The notes beneath the pieces were generated by a model. That model had not been told where the DNA came from. It saw only the letters and a list, made by a program, of their open reading frames with translations, and searched no databases. This document shows positions 34,060 to 47,009 of a stretch of 64,000 nt of DNA, piece after piece. Position 1 is the stretch's first letter. Every line of letters starts with the position of its first letter. A program made the translations under genes and the position numbers. Source of the stretch: Rhizophagus irregularis (taxonomy: Eukaryota > Glomeromycota > Glomeromycetes > Glomerales > Glomeraceae); NCBI RefSeq assembly GCF_026210795.1, contig NC_089452.1, positions 2,604,001 through 2,668,000 of the forward strand, written 5' to 3'.

Positions 34060-34470
34060 CTCTGGATATACAACATTGCAAGTACATTTAATTAAATTTC
34101 CATTATCTTCATCTAACTGCTGTTTAATCATAAGGATTTTTAATTTTTTTTGATGTTACTCTTGAACAGGTAACTTATGTGTAAATACAGGAATTAGAAG
34201 ATATAATTGAACCTAATTTAATGTTTGTCCTTGAGATTAATTAATAGTTATAGCAAATGCAAGTTAAACTGGAAATTGGCACTGTTTAAAAGTAAATTGC
34301 AAATTGGAATTTGAAAATGATAGAGTAATACATGGAATAGAAGCATGAAATCCAGTATGTTTTCCAGAAATGATTTCTGTTTTAAAAACACGATTTTGAA
34401 AGGAATGACAAATTAATCTAGTTCCATTACGAAGCCCTAATATAATTGGAGACTCTACTTTTAATGACAA
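34060..34470 (-). pseudogene. C-terminal fragment of a Pif1/Helitron-type helicase
   Basis: The minus strand reads LKVESPIILGLRNGTRLICH, then SFSNSNLQFTFKQCQFPV, then after a stop LAFAITIN, a stop, SQGQTL and VFTH. These are the NGTRL, RRQFPV and (M)TINKSQGQTL motifs of the last helicase domain of Helitron/Pif1-like proteins. Stops replace key codons and the N-terminal helicase and Rep parts are absent. It is a truncated, dead fragment. Helitron ends were not seen. Confidence 0.75.
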
Positions 34471-34516
34471 TTTACGAGGGAAGAGTGAAAGAGTTAGGAA
34501 ATTCTATTGGATACTG

Positions 34517-36590
34517 ATGTTCAGAATTTCTTTATTCTTCAATAGTATTGGCACTAAAATATTCAATTGTTTCTCCAGGAAATTGATTCAAGTTAAATCA
34601 CTATTAAACATACTTTTAACACTATTCAACACCCCTTTATTACGTCCTATCACATTACAAAAATTAGATATTCTCCAACATGAATTATGGTATACTGCTA
34701 TCCTACGAAACATTAACAATTACTCTTCTACCATTATCAAACTTTCATATTTAACTACTAAAGTCTCACATTAATAAATCAATATTGCTTCATCATCGAC
34801 CTAACATTTAATACTAACTTAATAGGTGGCAAACTGGCAATACTCCTATACGAGATTATATAGACAATTTATCTAACAAAGACCTAAGATCTTTAGAAAA
34901 GAAAAACATTATGTTTATGGATCAAATTACCACCGACGCTGGATGGTCAATATTTATTGGCATGGGAAGGAGTAAAACGCAACAACTTAAACAACTTCAC
35001 AGGAAAAATACTGAAGTGATTTCGTAATTTAAAAACAACTATACCTTAAGCAATTATCGACGTCTATCAAGATTCAATCTCAATAATCAATCGTACGCAC
35101 AAAGCGCCTAAAATTGGAACAGGATTTAGGGAATAGACATTACACTGGAACAATCAACTGAAGATGGTGATTTTTGGAAAAACGTTATCACAAGATACAC
35201 TAATTTAGAACACTTCTGACACCTTACTACATGATCCTTCTTTAACATCACGGCAACAGCCTTAATACTTATGTCAAGATTTACGACCCAAATGTGTCAT
35301 CAGCAATAAAACTAATTTTCAAACACACACAAAAATTTCTTCAATCCTAGACATTTAGCTTATGAAAATTTCCTTTTATTAACAATAAATTTCCTATTCA
35401 TGTTCAACCCATTAACTTATCACACACCGAAGTTCCATCACGCAACCTCCAACTTACCATTCAACAAATCAATCACGCCCTTACCTGCAAAGATTCTATC
35501 AAAACAAAATTAATTACCCTCGTACAGGAATTTAATGATTACTCTAACTTCCATTTTACACAGAATACAACAACGCACAAGTGGTTACGGTTAGATCCAA
35601 ACACAACCCATACCATGTATGGAATGTAAACTAGCCAATGATTTTATGTGGGTGTAGTTCAATACATTATGCATTGTTGTTCAACGCCATATATTAACAC
35701 AACTATATATATACATTTTAATTAAATTATATTTATTTTGCTCACCTTAGAAACCAAACCAAATACCTTATTTATATTATGGTTTATGCCCCAACACTAC
35801 AACAATATCAAAATAGTACTACAAAGATACCAAGGTGTGTCAATACATCACCACTTTTCAATTTCAAGGAGGACACCAATTTCCCTAATAGTCTTTCTAT
35901 TAGCGCTCATCCATGTATACTCCTTTTCTACAATTTAGTACAATCAGAATTAACTACTAGTAGCCTATTCTATAACTATATAGGAAAATGAGAGATCCTT
36001 TATTCATAGAATACACCAAACAATTTATTCATGATCTTACACAAATAACTTGGGTGGAACGTACTAAACTTTTCAAATCATGGGAATTATCACAAGGACG
36101 GAATTACCAAAAAGAAGAAAAGATATCACTATTACTTCAAGAATAACCGCGATACTCAAATATCAAATTCTAATGCATCCCGATCACGTTCACGTAACGT
36201 CAACAATAATATATCACATTCATCATATCATAGACAAAAATTGCCATATAGATATGAAAACCCACATTAGATGGACCTCTAGTAATTTTTTACATTCAGG
36301 TGCTTGATAAAATCATAGAGATTCTTTATTGTTTGAAGATATAAACATTTCTACTATTTTTTATGATATTTCATGTTTTAATAACATTTGATCATAGTTT
36401 TTGTTTTATTTTTTATTTTCTCTTTACTTTTTTAACCTCAATTCGGGCAGTTGCTTCTTTTTTTGCAACCAAGTTGACACCGCCATTATGCGGTTTGGTT
36501 TGCAGTTATTTTTTCGATTCTAGCGTACTGTAACTTTGTTCACGCTGAAAATACAAATAAAAATAAAATATTCAAATTTAAATACAAGGC
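34517..36590 (+). mobile_element. Decayed LINE-like retroelement, 3' portion
   Basis: Plus-strand fragments in several frames (IMFMDQITTDAGWS near 34908, FIEYTKQFIHDLTQITWVER near 36002, multiple Pro/His/Thr-rich pieces) resemble the region after the reverse transcriptase of LINEs common in this lineage. The C-rich composition contrasts with the neighbouring DNA. It ends with two small hairpins, GTTGC..GCAAC (36450-36469) and ACCGC..GCGGT (36479-36494), and an A-rich tail AAATAAAAATAAAATA (about 36553-36568), a typical LINE 3' end. No reverse transcriptase core is readable, so class assignment is tentative. Confidence 0.5.
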
Positions 36591-36728
36591 TGGCACCTTG
36601 AATCTTCTTGACTACGGTTAATATAACCAATTTATAAATAAACACATGAGAATTTAATAGTATAAATGAGAACTTTATTATCAAAGAAAAATGAATACAT
36701 GAAAATCTAAAAATTAAGAAATACGATA

Positions 36729-38170
36729 CTAAAAAATAAATCCACCATTATCAAACTCTGCAATTTTAAAATTCTTAATGACTCCTAATTTAATATATTC
36801 ATTAATTATTTCCATATTTTTATCACATTTATCTAAACTATGTATTATACAATCATGATCATTATTTGTAACGATCGCCAAAGAAAGTGATTTTTGTGTT
36901 ATACGGTTTATCCAACTTACAAAAAAAGCCTCCAATTCCTCTTGAAGTAATTTTGATATTACATCAGATGTATGATATAATATTATTTCATGAATATTTT
37001 GCGAATATTTAACAACTGCCTCCAATGCTTCCTTTTCGCTCAAAGATGATCCTGTACATTAATAGTTTCTAAATATTGACAACTATTTAAAACTGTTTTT
37101 AATGATTCCAATTCATTATCATGTTTAAACCCAACAAAAAGTTTTCTAATATTAAGACAGAAATTTGCTATAGCCAAATTTAGTGAATTATAATTATGAC
37201 ATCTAACATGATCTTCGCTTAAATAAAATTCTTTTAAACTTTTCCCATTGTTTTCTAAGAATTTTATTAATGACTTACATTTTGAACATATATTTCTAAT
37301 TTTAAGAATTTGTAATTGAGGAAAATTAGCGTATGATAGTTTATCAAATCTACATAGTCTTGTTCACATTTGAATAATAATCTAAGCACTTGTAAGTTTG
37401 AAAATTGGTGATAAATGATAATGAAATATAATTTACATCATAAAGATTTAATCCAATTAGATTATTTGTTATTGAGGAAGTAAAATTTTTATCTTCATAT
37501 TTTCGATGTTGTGTCAAACAAAAATACTTTAAATTCTTCTGAGCAGAAATTAAATCTGTAAATTCATTCGAAATAATATGATCTTCAATATTTATATTTA
37601 AAAATAATATATTGAAACATATTTGAGATAATTGATAAAAAATTCGGGGGAAATATTTGAACTACATTGAAATTCTGAAAGATTTTTTAAGCAATCTTTT
37701 ATTTCAGGATAAAGGATAATTTTTGGTATTTTCGATATGAGTATAATTCTAAGTATTTTAATGAAGAGATCTGCATCATAAACAATTTAGTACCACTATT
37801 TGTATGTAATCGACAATTCCAGGATTAAAAATAATTGGACGAGTTTCTTCAAGAAGTTCTCCAATTTTTTATAGACTCGACTAATTGATAATATTTTACA
37901 AAACGTTTCATATTTAAATATCGAAAGTTTTAAAGTTGGAGATGAAATAACAATTCCTTTATCATATATAATTTTTTTTGACTCATTTAGTAGACAAGCA
38001 ATTAAAGTTCTATAATGTCGAATATTATAATTCCCACTATCTCTCCAAAAAGTTCTTACTGAAGTCTCACACCAAAGTCGGTTTACTAATAAGCATGAAC
38101 ACAAAGTAATTTTATCATCTTTTAAATATTCAATAATCTCATTTAAACAATCAGCAGGAAGTTGCGACAT
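36729..38170 (-). pseudogene. F-box protein pseudogene
   Basis: The N-terminus (38170-37796) has a clear F-box: LPADCLNEIIEYLKDDKITL then CSCLLVNRLWCETSVRTFWR. It runs off frame after VYKKLENF. The middle (about 37050-37780) carries leucine-rich fragments in other frames. The C-terminus (37043-36729) is again open, ending FKIAEFDNGGFIF, the kind of ending seen in intact members. At least two frameshifts are needed to connect the parts. A sequencing-error explanation is possible but less likely. Confidence 0.8.
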
Positions 38171-38576
38171 GGGTTATTTTCACTAAAGAAGGGTTTGTAA
38201 TTTTTTAAATTGGGACAAAAAAAAATTCATTCATTTATAATCGTGTTGACTGTGTTACATACCCACGTAATCGTTTGATTTCACGTGACTATGCTCGGTT
38301 AGAGTAAAAGTTACTTTTTCAAGTTAGACAAATTTTACATTTAAAGCTATACAAACGAAAATAGGACACACTTTCTTGTTTTTGTATAAATCAAAATCCA
38401 ATAATAAATACTGCATTAGTACACTTCTTATTTTTTCAAACTTCAAAAGTAATACCAAACGTATAAAAATAAATACTTTTCATCTTTTCCTTATTAGAAA
38501 TTGAACTTTAGAGCGTATTACTATTGTAGAAAATGGTTCAACATCTTTCGAAAAAATATTTGTATCACGAGAACTT
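38171..38576. other. Upstream of the F-box pseudogene
   Basis: It contains TCACGTGA at 38281-38288 and no frame of note. Confidence 0.4.
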
Positions 38577-38584
38577 ATATACTC

Positions 38585-39032
38585 TAGGGATTGGAATCGA
38601 TTCCCATTATTAGAATCGATTCTAAAATCGATTAATCGCGATTAATCGTTTCGCAAATACCGATTTTTTTTTATACTATTTATAATAGGTGTGTTTAAAC
38701 ACATATCACGTGATTACAAAATTACAGTGATCGACGAACAAATTTCCTTTTTTGGGTATTTGTACAACCTTGTGCGATAGCATCATAGCAACTTGAATTT
38801 TATTGGGAGATAAAATTTCCTTTTTAGGAAGTTTGTGTTCCGTCACGTGATTTGCGGGCGGAATTATGAATTTGGCCAAAATTAACTATTATGAACAAAT
38901 AATAATTTACGGTCAAATTAACGAAACTGCGCCACAATAAGTAGATTCGATTTTTATTCGAGATTTGATTTAAAATCGATTCTTATCGATTTTCGATAGT
39001 TTCGATTTTAATCGAATCTTTTCCGATCCCTA
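38585..39032. mobile_element. hAT MITE (448 bp)
   Basis: It begins TAGGGATTGGAATCGATT and ends with AATCTTTTCCGATCCCTA. Multiple ATCGATT and AATCGAT repeats lie in both subterminal regions. An exact 8-bp duplication ATATACTC is at 38577-38584 and 39033-39040. It carries two TCACGTGA palindromes (38706, 38843). Same family as 8610-8951. Confidence 0.88.
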
Positions 39033-39040
39033 ATATACTC

Positions 39041-40776
39041 TATATATATATATATATGTTTGTTTAATTTCTCGTATTCCAATTCTAATCGTGTTATCTG
39101 GGCACGCACGTTGAGGGTGTTGCAATCATCAAAAAATTTTCCACCGTCAAGATATCAAACCACTTACCTAAACCTCTTCGATACAAACAAACAACATGAA
39201 CAAGCCTTACAGTCGACTTATGACAAATAGGTAAATAATAACATCTATAAACCTCCCGTAAGGCATTACATACATGACTGACGTTACATTATTTGTAAAG
39301 TATATTCTAATTGAAAACTTGCACCCGTAAAACAATACAACTCAAAAACTATTAAACAACAACTCCACCGGGATCGATAATTACATTATTAGCAAGTTCA
39401 CAATTCTCCATCAAATATCATTCACCCAAAATAATATTTGTTCAAATCTTATCAAGCGTAAATACCTATTATGTAATAATTTATTTAGGTTAAAAACTCA
39501 TTTATCATTTCGATTAAAACAAACTTAACATACGTCAACATACATCTAAACAAGTTCATTACTGACGGTGAAATGATCGCTAAAAGTTGTAATACCATCC
39601 ATTGGCCAGACTTCGCAACATCATTTATCTCCTCGCCCCGCTTGAAACAGATAAAGTCCTTGAAGGAGGGGCCCTCCACTAATGTTATCAAAATTCAAGA
39701 ATACAATTATTAGACACTCCCAAGATTCCTTTTGCCTCTTTCGACCATAACTATGGAGTTCAGCATTGAGGACTTAGATACTCCTAAAGACATCAAAAAG
39801 TTAGAACTTTGACCAATAAACGCCAAGACCTCATCTATTTTTACTCCGATCCAAGCTCCTCAAAACGATCGATGATCACACGACTATTACTAAACCTCAT
39901 TAACTTTAGTTGGTCCTTAGTTTCTATTTTATTAAAAAAAAATTCAATATGGTAGACCTTACAGCATTTACGTGAGGCGGGTTTTAGATTATATTTAAAT
40001 TAAATTTCTATACAGTATGCTTTTATCATTCTTTTCACGCGTAGCAAGAACAAGAATTTTTTTTATTTTTTAAATTTTAGTTTCATTGTGAAACAGCAGT
40101 AATTCTGGCCAAAGACATAGTGCCATTCCAAAATATTTATTACCTTATTTTTGGCATTCTTTGAATAAAAAATACGTTAAGTTTCTTTTTACTATTTTTT
40201 TTTAAAAAAAAATATTATTCAATCTTCTTGTATACTTTAAGATTTTATTAAATAATTACTTTAATTTTGTTATGCTCCTCAATATTAAGCGTTGTTATCC
40301 CTTGTCCGTTCTATTTATAAGGTTTTCAAAATCCGTTGATATCAAGAAATCTAATATATCGAGTTTCACATATAAATTAAGATTCTACTTATGATTTAGT
40401 CAATGATTAAAATCGAGTATACTCGAGTATTTGTTTAAGTTTACAAAATATATTCGAATTTATTTATCTTATTGAAATTTTTTTTTATTTATACTTCATG
40501 TCAACTACGCCTTATACTATTAGGATTATACCATTGTTTTATTCTTTTGGTTTATGACTTTTTTGTGGGTTACAGCAATACAGCAAATTCCATAAATTGC
40601 TACCCAGATTCAATACTCATCATATTAATAAATTGTTCTTGAACTTTATGAATTTATTTTTTTTTTTACACCTAATCCTTAACGATCGTGTAATTCGGTT
40701 TTTTACCAACAAATATTATCAAGATTTATTTTTAACATGAAAATATAAATAGTACAATCACAAGAGTATCGAAACA
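39041..40776. other. C-rich decayed sequence followed by AT-rich intergenic
   Basis: 39100-39920 is C-richer than the genome background and shows short plus-strand fragments such as DLIYFYSDPSSSKRSMITRL (about 39829), which might be a retroelement remnant. It is too broken to assign. 39920-40776 holds nothing I recognise. Confidence 0.3.
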
Positions 40777-40780
40777 TTAA

Positions 40781-41184
40781 TTCGTAATTCGCGAGAACAG
40801 TTTTATTGTAATTTCGAACTTTTAAAAGTACCAAACAAATTCTTGACTTTCTGAATATCTCTCATTAAAAAATCATAAAGGTATCTTCAAAATTGCAAAT
40901 TTTAAATGAGAGCTGAAATTACGAAATTAGACATATTCGTTAAATTTTACTATTAAAATCATCGGCTGGAGCATATTTGGGCATATTGTATTTTTTTAAC
41001 AATTAAGAACTCATTCTTTGAAATCAGTGGTGGCCAAATTATATATTATAATTAAAATTATTATAATATGGGCTAGGAGCTGCTTTGCTTAATTACAAAT
41101 AAAATATGTATAAAAATATGTAAAATGCCCGCTGGTTATTAGTAAATTTGACGAAAATCTTTTTCATTTCTCGCGAATTGCGAA
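40781..41184. mobile_element. TIR element with TTAA flanks (404 bp)
   Basis: TTCGTAATTCGCGAGAA at 40781 and TTCTCGCGAATTGCGAA at 41168-41184 are inverted copies with one mismatch. TTAA lies at both junctions (40777-40780, 41185-41188), as for piggyBac-type insertion. TTAA is common in AT-rich DNA, so the superfamily is uncertain. Confidence 0.6.
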
Positions 41185-41188
41185 TTAA

Positions 41189-42339
41189 TTTTCTAAAAAT
41201 TAATTATTTCGTAGGCGACCATAATATACTGTAGTTAATAAAAATCAAAATTTTGATTTTCTCCGCTAGTGATTAGTAATTTATTTAATTCAAGTCGAAA
41301 GTAAATTAATTTAGAAAAATATTGTCGATTCAATTAAAAAAAAATAATAATCATAATTAAAGAATACAATCTGTGACAATTTATGACAATTTATGAATAA
41401 ATTTTTTTTATCGATAGATTTTATGGTGCATAACATTCATAATCATCAAAAATTTATTGTAAATTCTAAATATATCTAATTTTCAATTTGTATACCGATT
41501 TTTATATGGATTATATCGTAATTTAAAGGTTTACTATTTATAGTAGTTTGTCAAATCTCGGCTGATTTTGTATGGGTATTTTAGGAGTATGTTACGGTTG
41601 TTACCATTCAACCAATAAAAAATATGCGGCTTTATTATGCGATAACGTAATTTTCTCGCGAAAAATTTTAATAAATTGAATAATGTGATTTATATTAGGA
41701 CATTTTGTTTAAATTTTTTTTTTTTAAAAAAAAATGCCACCTCTTTTTAAATAAAAAGAAAATCAGGAGACCAGCTAACATATTATAAGTTTATAACTTT
41801 ATAACAGACCATTCTCTCAACTTGTAAAATTATTTTTGGTAAATATTATGTTAAAAGAACAAAATATACAAGCATGGATAGACTGGATAGTGATAATTTT
41901 CCAGAAAACTAAATGACAGTTAATAATAATTATGTGAAAGGTTTTTATCTTTCGTGTCCATTCTCCCAAATTAAAAAAAAAAATTATTTTTTTTTATTAT
42001 CGAAGTGAACGGAAACCAGTCAAATTAAAAAAATTGATTTCATGACCAATAAGATTTCTGCACGTGTTTAAGCCACGTGATGATTGTCAAAATTTCGCCC
42101 ATACTCCCATAGGCGAGGATAAAAAAAAATTGTTATACTGCTATACACGGCCTTATCCAATCGATCCGAAAACGGTTAAATACCAATCAAAAAAATCAAA
42201 AATTAGAATTTATTACAAATTTGCGATAATCTGCGGCATTATTTATAAGCCAGTATTTTCAATAAAAAAAAAAGCCTTTTATTGTTATATTTATCCGTGT
42301 AAATAAAATAAATCTTGTGGGTTTCGTACGACTTATTGG
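41189..42339. other. AT-rich intergenic, nothing recognised
   Basis: An 80-codon plus-strand frame at 42064-42306 lacks any recognisable motif. Confidence 0.4.
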
Positions 42340-42421
42340 TATATAAAATGACTTACTTTTTCTTTTTCCTTTTTTTTAAAAAAAGAAAAAAATATCTTTT
42401 TCATCGATTTTTTTATAGAAA

Positions 42422-43805
42422 ATGATTAATGTTAACTTAGATTGTCTTAGACTTATTTTCAATAAACTACAGGGTGATAAGCAATCCTTACACTCTTGCC
42501 TTTTAGTTAGTAAAGAGTGGTGCCAATTAGTAATTCCCATATTATGGAAAAATTATTCACAGTATCGTCATGGTGAAGAATCAAGAAAAAAGTTTTTTAG
42601 CATGATACTTAGTTTATTTACCATCATCCTCAAAAAAACTTTTATCTGATAATAACATCAAGTTACCCTTGACAGTTCTTTTAAACCTTCATTATTTAAT
42701 TATATCAGTTTCTGTAAATTTATAAGTACTGAAAATTGTAGAAAGTATGACATTAATGGTATATAAATATAATGCGGAAGAAATTACGAAAATATATGAA
42801 AAAAGATATATTTTAAAACAAAAAATTTATAAATTATTTGTTAGTCAATGTAAAAATATCGAAGAATTATCATGGAATGACTCACAACCTTTGTCATTCT
42901 TTCCTAGGACTTCAAGGTACTTTCCTAGACTACATAGTTTAATTATTATGGCAGATTTTGTAAATTCTGACGCACTTTATGAGATGGCAAAAATTTACAA
43001 AAGTTTTAAATATATTAATTATATGTGAATATTCTAAAGATTAAATTCTTTAATTAATGCAGAAAGAAATTTAAAAGAAGTATTAATTTATAATAATAGG
43101 AAATTTGATTGTAAAGAATTAATCAAAGCATTAGAAAAAAACGATACGATAACTAAACTTCTTTTGAGTTCAGTTAGCATTATTATACCTTCAATCATAA
43201 CGTCACTAATTAATCTGAAGATTGGTTCAAATAATGTTCACGATGAAGATAATGAAATAATTCGACAAAAAATCGCAATTTCAGAATTTCCAGATCTTCA
43301 AATTCTTAATTTAAAAGAAATATCATAATTGGCGATGTTGATTGGAAAGATAAAAGGAAATATTATAAAAATTTCTAATGATCTTTTAATTAAGAAAGCT
43401 AACAATGCTGGAATATTAATTAAAGCTATTGCTAAACATTGTCCAAAAGTTGAAGAATTAACAACATATCGTGGACCAAAAGATTTTATTCATGTAAAAT
43501 CATTATTACTCAATAATTGTAGAAATTTATCTTCCATAGTGTTGAATAGTTTGATTCAAGTTTGAATATGAATGGGGATGAGTTATTGGATATTTTTTCT
43601 AATTTTTCTCTAGAATAATTAGATAAAATATCATTAAGTGGGAAATGGAAATATTCGACAAAAGCCTTTGAAAGAATATTTGAAAGTTATCGAAATTGAA
43701 CTTTAAATTTTTTTGGGATCGTTGATTTTAATAAAAGTAATAAAAGTAATAATATTACAGTTGCTCAGAGAGTACTTTTTGTCAATATATTTATGAAGAA
43801 GTGAT
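42422..43805 (+). pseudogene. F-box protein pseudogene, paralogue of 45573-47009
   Basis: It opens with the F-box INVNLDCLRLIFNKLQGDKQ then SLHSCLLVSKEWCQLVIPIL, and breaks near 42610 where the intact copy continues SSSSKKFLNDNNIKLP (here in another frame). Later pieces resume the same protein: YKLFVSQCKNIEEL with SQPLSFFPRTS (42820-42910), AKHCPKVEEL (43432), and LSGKWKYSTKAFERIFESYR (about 43635). A TATATAAAA box at 42340-42348 is still in place 74 bp before the ATG. At least four frame disruptions. Confidence 0.85.
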
Positions 43806-44269
43806 AATGGATTCAAATTGTGAAATTGGAATTCATAGTGAAATGATTTTGTATTATGAATTTGAATTACTGGTTGTTGAATAAATTAGTTCTTTCCGAT
43901 TTTAAATTTGATCGTTATTCGTTAGTATTTTCACATGTAGTATTTTCACATGTAGTAATTCAATTTTAATGATCATAAGTTTTTAAAGAATTTTGTTTAG
44001 CACGCGTTTATTTAACTCTATAAATAGTATTTTTATTTTTCTTTACTTTCTTTTTTTACGATTAAAAAAATTTTTTCCTTCATCGTCATTTGACCATTAA
44101 ATTTAGGCGCAGTAGCCGCAGTTGCGCAAAATGTACAATACGATGCGGTTATTGCAAATAATATGAATTATATGTTATAGTTATAAGACCTTTTATTTAA
44201 TATATTTTTTTTCTTTAATTTATTTATTTTTTTTTTGGCAGCCCAAAAAAATATCATTTTAAGAATTTA

Positions 44270-44705
44270 TCATTTTGAAGAAGTAACATTGCTACTAGAT
44301 TTCTTGCTTTCATCATCGACGGTAATATTTTGTCTACCAACGCTTTCTCTTATAAAAGTTACAACTTTATCCTTTATAATTTCAAAAAATTTAATATATA
44401 TCAAACTATTATAAATAAAATAAAACTTTGTTTTATTTAAAATTCACCTTGAAGGTTTGGTAGTATCCATAATATTCTTCATATTTTTCTTTAATCATAT
44501 GACGTTGATTCACACAACTGCACTTCCCAGAATTAAGTTCATCTATGAGTACAATTATATTAAGAGAAAAATATATATATTTTTATCACGAAAAATAATT
44601 TAAAATAAATTAAAATACATTCGATCCATTATTTAATAAAAGATATGAGATACCAGATTTTGTATCAGCAGTCATCACATTAATAGAATCAGTATTATCA
44701 GTCAT
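44270..44705 (-). CDS. Small unknown protein, three exons
   Basis: Exons 44705-44654, 44542-44448 and 44371-44270 join with phase-consistent introns of 111 and 76 bp (GTATCT..CATAG; GTGAAT..AAAG) to 82 residues. It starts MTDNTDSINVMTADTKS, has a CSC motif (GKCSCVNQRHM) and a charged helical middle (IKEKYEEYYGYYQTF, then KDKVVTFIRESVG), and ends SSSNVTSSK before TGA. No signal peptide or membrane span. I do not recognise the family. Evidence for the gene is the coherent splicing and clean composition only. It is divergent from the F-box gene at 45573, with an 870-bp shared upstream region. Confidence 0.5.
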
Positions 44706-45572
44706 GTTTTAATTTTGTTAAATTTCGATGATATTAAAAAATTACGAATTAATAGGAAGATTTTAATTTCCTTGATTATAAAATATGATATCAGATATTA
44801 TTCGAAATTTCGAATACGGAAAAATATTTTTTTTTTATAGATTCGTATTTATATAAGAAAATTATTCTGTAAGAATTGAGTCACCAAATAATATTATTAT
44901 CACTTTCGTGGATTGTTGGCTTTATTAACCGATTTACAGTATCATAATTTTTCATATTCAATCATAAATCGTCATAATTATCGTCTCAGGAAAACGTTGG
45001 ACGTCACTTTTCCATTAATGATGATCATTTACATTATATTGTATATGACTCTATTATATTTTGTACAATCTAAACGTTGCTTATTCTCTGTTAAATCTAT
45101 GGAAAAAAACTATCGGAAAACAACGGAATTAGATGGTTACAAAAAAAAATGTGTCCGATTTCAAATGGATTAATTATACCCATTTGAATTTTGAAACGAA
45201 TTTTTTATTATACAAATATTTGCGCTTTTATTAACCGTTTTTGGGGATTAAATATGATCAATTACAGAAATGTGCATAAATAAATAAATTAAATATGGTC
45301 AATTCGGTAAAAATACTGTATATTTTCCTTTATATAAAACAACGTTATATTGTTTGTTTACTATGAGAAACGTTCTAGACTTCTAGGCTAACACAGTTTG
45401 GGTTTGACAAAGATCGTCAATAGGATTAAGAAACGTATGTAACACCACTTTTATTACGTGTCAAAAATAATAAATGACTATCCTAATTTGTATGTGAATC
45501 TCTTAAATTTTATTATAAATAAAAAAAATCATCGTTTAATTTCTTTTAATTTTTTTTGAACAAATATATAAT
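44706..45572. promoter_or_regulatory. Shared upstream region of two divergent genes
   Basis: TATATAAAA near 45331-45339 points to the F-box gene (about 235 bp upstream of its ATG). An 86-codon frame at 44913-45173 is probably spurious. Confidence 0.35.
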
Positions 45573-47009
45573 ATGACAGAATTAAATATTGATTGTCTTA
45601 ATCTTATTTTTAACGAATTACGAAAAGATAAAGAAACTTTATATTCATGCCTTTTAGTTAATAAAAGGTGGTGTCTTTTAGTTGTTCCTATTTTATGGGA
45701 AAAACATACATGGAATTTTTATCATGATGAAGCAGAAAAAAAGTTTTATAATATAATACTTTCATCTTTATCATCATCATCAAAGAAATTTTTAAATGAT
45801 AATAATATTAAATTACCTTCAACAATTATTTCAAAATCATTAACATTTAATTATATTAGTTTTTGTAAAATTCTTGAATCTAGGACTATAGATGGAATTA
45901 TAACAAAATTTTTTAAGGATAAAAAATTTAAAGATGATAAAAGAAAACTTTTAGAACAAGAAATTTACAAATTATTTGTTAATGAATGTAAAAATATTAA
46001 AGAAATGGATTTATATACATCACAACCTTTATCATTATTTCAAGGAGCTTCAACATTCTTTTATAATGTTAAAAAATTATCTATTACAATTAATTGTATA
46101 TTACCTAACACACTTCATGAAATGGCAAAATTTTGTATTTATTTAAATGAATTAATTATTCATAATTGTTCTCAATATAATTCAGGTTTAATTTCTTTAA
46201 TTGATTCTCAAAAGAATTTAAAAATTGTATCAATTTATCCTGATAGTAAAGCGGGAACTTGTAAGGAGTTAGGAAAAGTATTGGGAAGAAAGGGTAATAC
46301 AATAAATGATCTTAGTTTATATTCAATTAACATTATTCCGTTAATATCACTCGTTAATTTAAAAAATTTATTAATTTATAATTTTGAACTTTATGATATT
46401 AATAGTATAGAGATTAAAAGATTTCGTCAATATTTAGAAAATTCAAAATTTTCAAACCTTCAAATTCTTGACGTTTATGGATTATCTTGTTTTAAAGAAT
46501 TAGCAACGTTAATTAAAAATACTGAAGAGAACCTTTTAGAAATTTCTATAATTACTAAATATGTTAATACTAATAATTTGGAAATTTTTATTAATTCAAT
46601 TGCGAATAATTGTCCAAAAGTTAGAGATTTATCCATTGGTATTACATCAAAAGAATTTATTCTTATTAAATCAATATTATTAAATTGTAGAAATTTAATA
46701 TGTATAGAATTTGATAGTATATGTTATGAAAATGATATTATAGGTGATGAAATATTAAATTATTTAATTGATTATTCACCAAAATCTTTAAATAAATTAA
46801 TACTTAGTGGAAATTGGAAATATTCAATTGATATTTTTAAAAGATTTCTTGAAAGTTGTAGGAATCATAAATTAATTCTTTTTGGAATTACATATGAAAT
46901 TTTTATTACAGATGATCATGTAGAAATTGCTAGAAAATATGTTAATGAAGGAGTGATAGATGAGTTTAAAATTTTATATCCATCTCATACATCCCATAGT
47001 TATATTTAA
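45573..47009 (+). CDS. F-box protein, single exon, intact
   Basis: 478 residues. The F-box is at residues 3-46 (LNIDCLNLIFNELRKDKETL, YSCLLVNKRWCLLVVPILWE). Leucine-rich segments follow with recurring 'NCPKVRDLSI' and 'LLNCRNLICIEF' type strands, giving an irregular LRR fold for substrate binding. It closes with the conserved tail type LSGNWKYSIDIFKRFLESCR and YVNEGVIDEFKILYP. Family role: adaptor between Skp1/cullin and ubiquitination targets. It is the functional counterpart of the pseudogene 1.8 kb upstream in the same orientation, so the two probably arose by tandem duplication. No intron. A TATA-like box lies about 235 bp upstream. Confidence 0.9.
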   Translation: MTELNIDCLNLIFNELRKDKETLYSCLLVNKRWCLLVVPILWEKHTWNFYHDEAEKKFYNIILSSLSSSSKKFLNDNNIKLPSTIISKSLTFNYISFCKILESRTIDGIITKFFKDKKFKDDKRKLLEQEIYKLFVNECKNIKEMDLYTSQPLSLFQGASTFFYNVKKLSITINCILPNTLHEMAKFCIYLNELIIHNCSQYNSGLISLIDSQKNLKIVSIYPDSKAGTCKELGKVLGRKGNTINDLSLYSINIIPLISLVNLKNLLIYNFELYDINSIEIKRFRQYLENSKFSNLQILDVYGLSCFKELATLIKNTEENLLEISIITKYVNTNNLEIFINSIANNCPKVRDLSIGITSKEFILIKSILLNCRNLICIEFDSICYENDIIGDEILNYLIDYSPKSLNKLILSGNWKYSIDIFKRFLESCRNHKLILFGITYEIFITDDHVEIARKYVNEGVIDEFKILYPSHTSHSYI

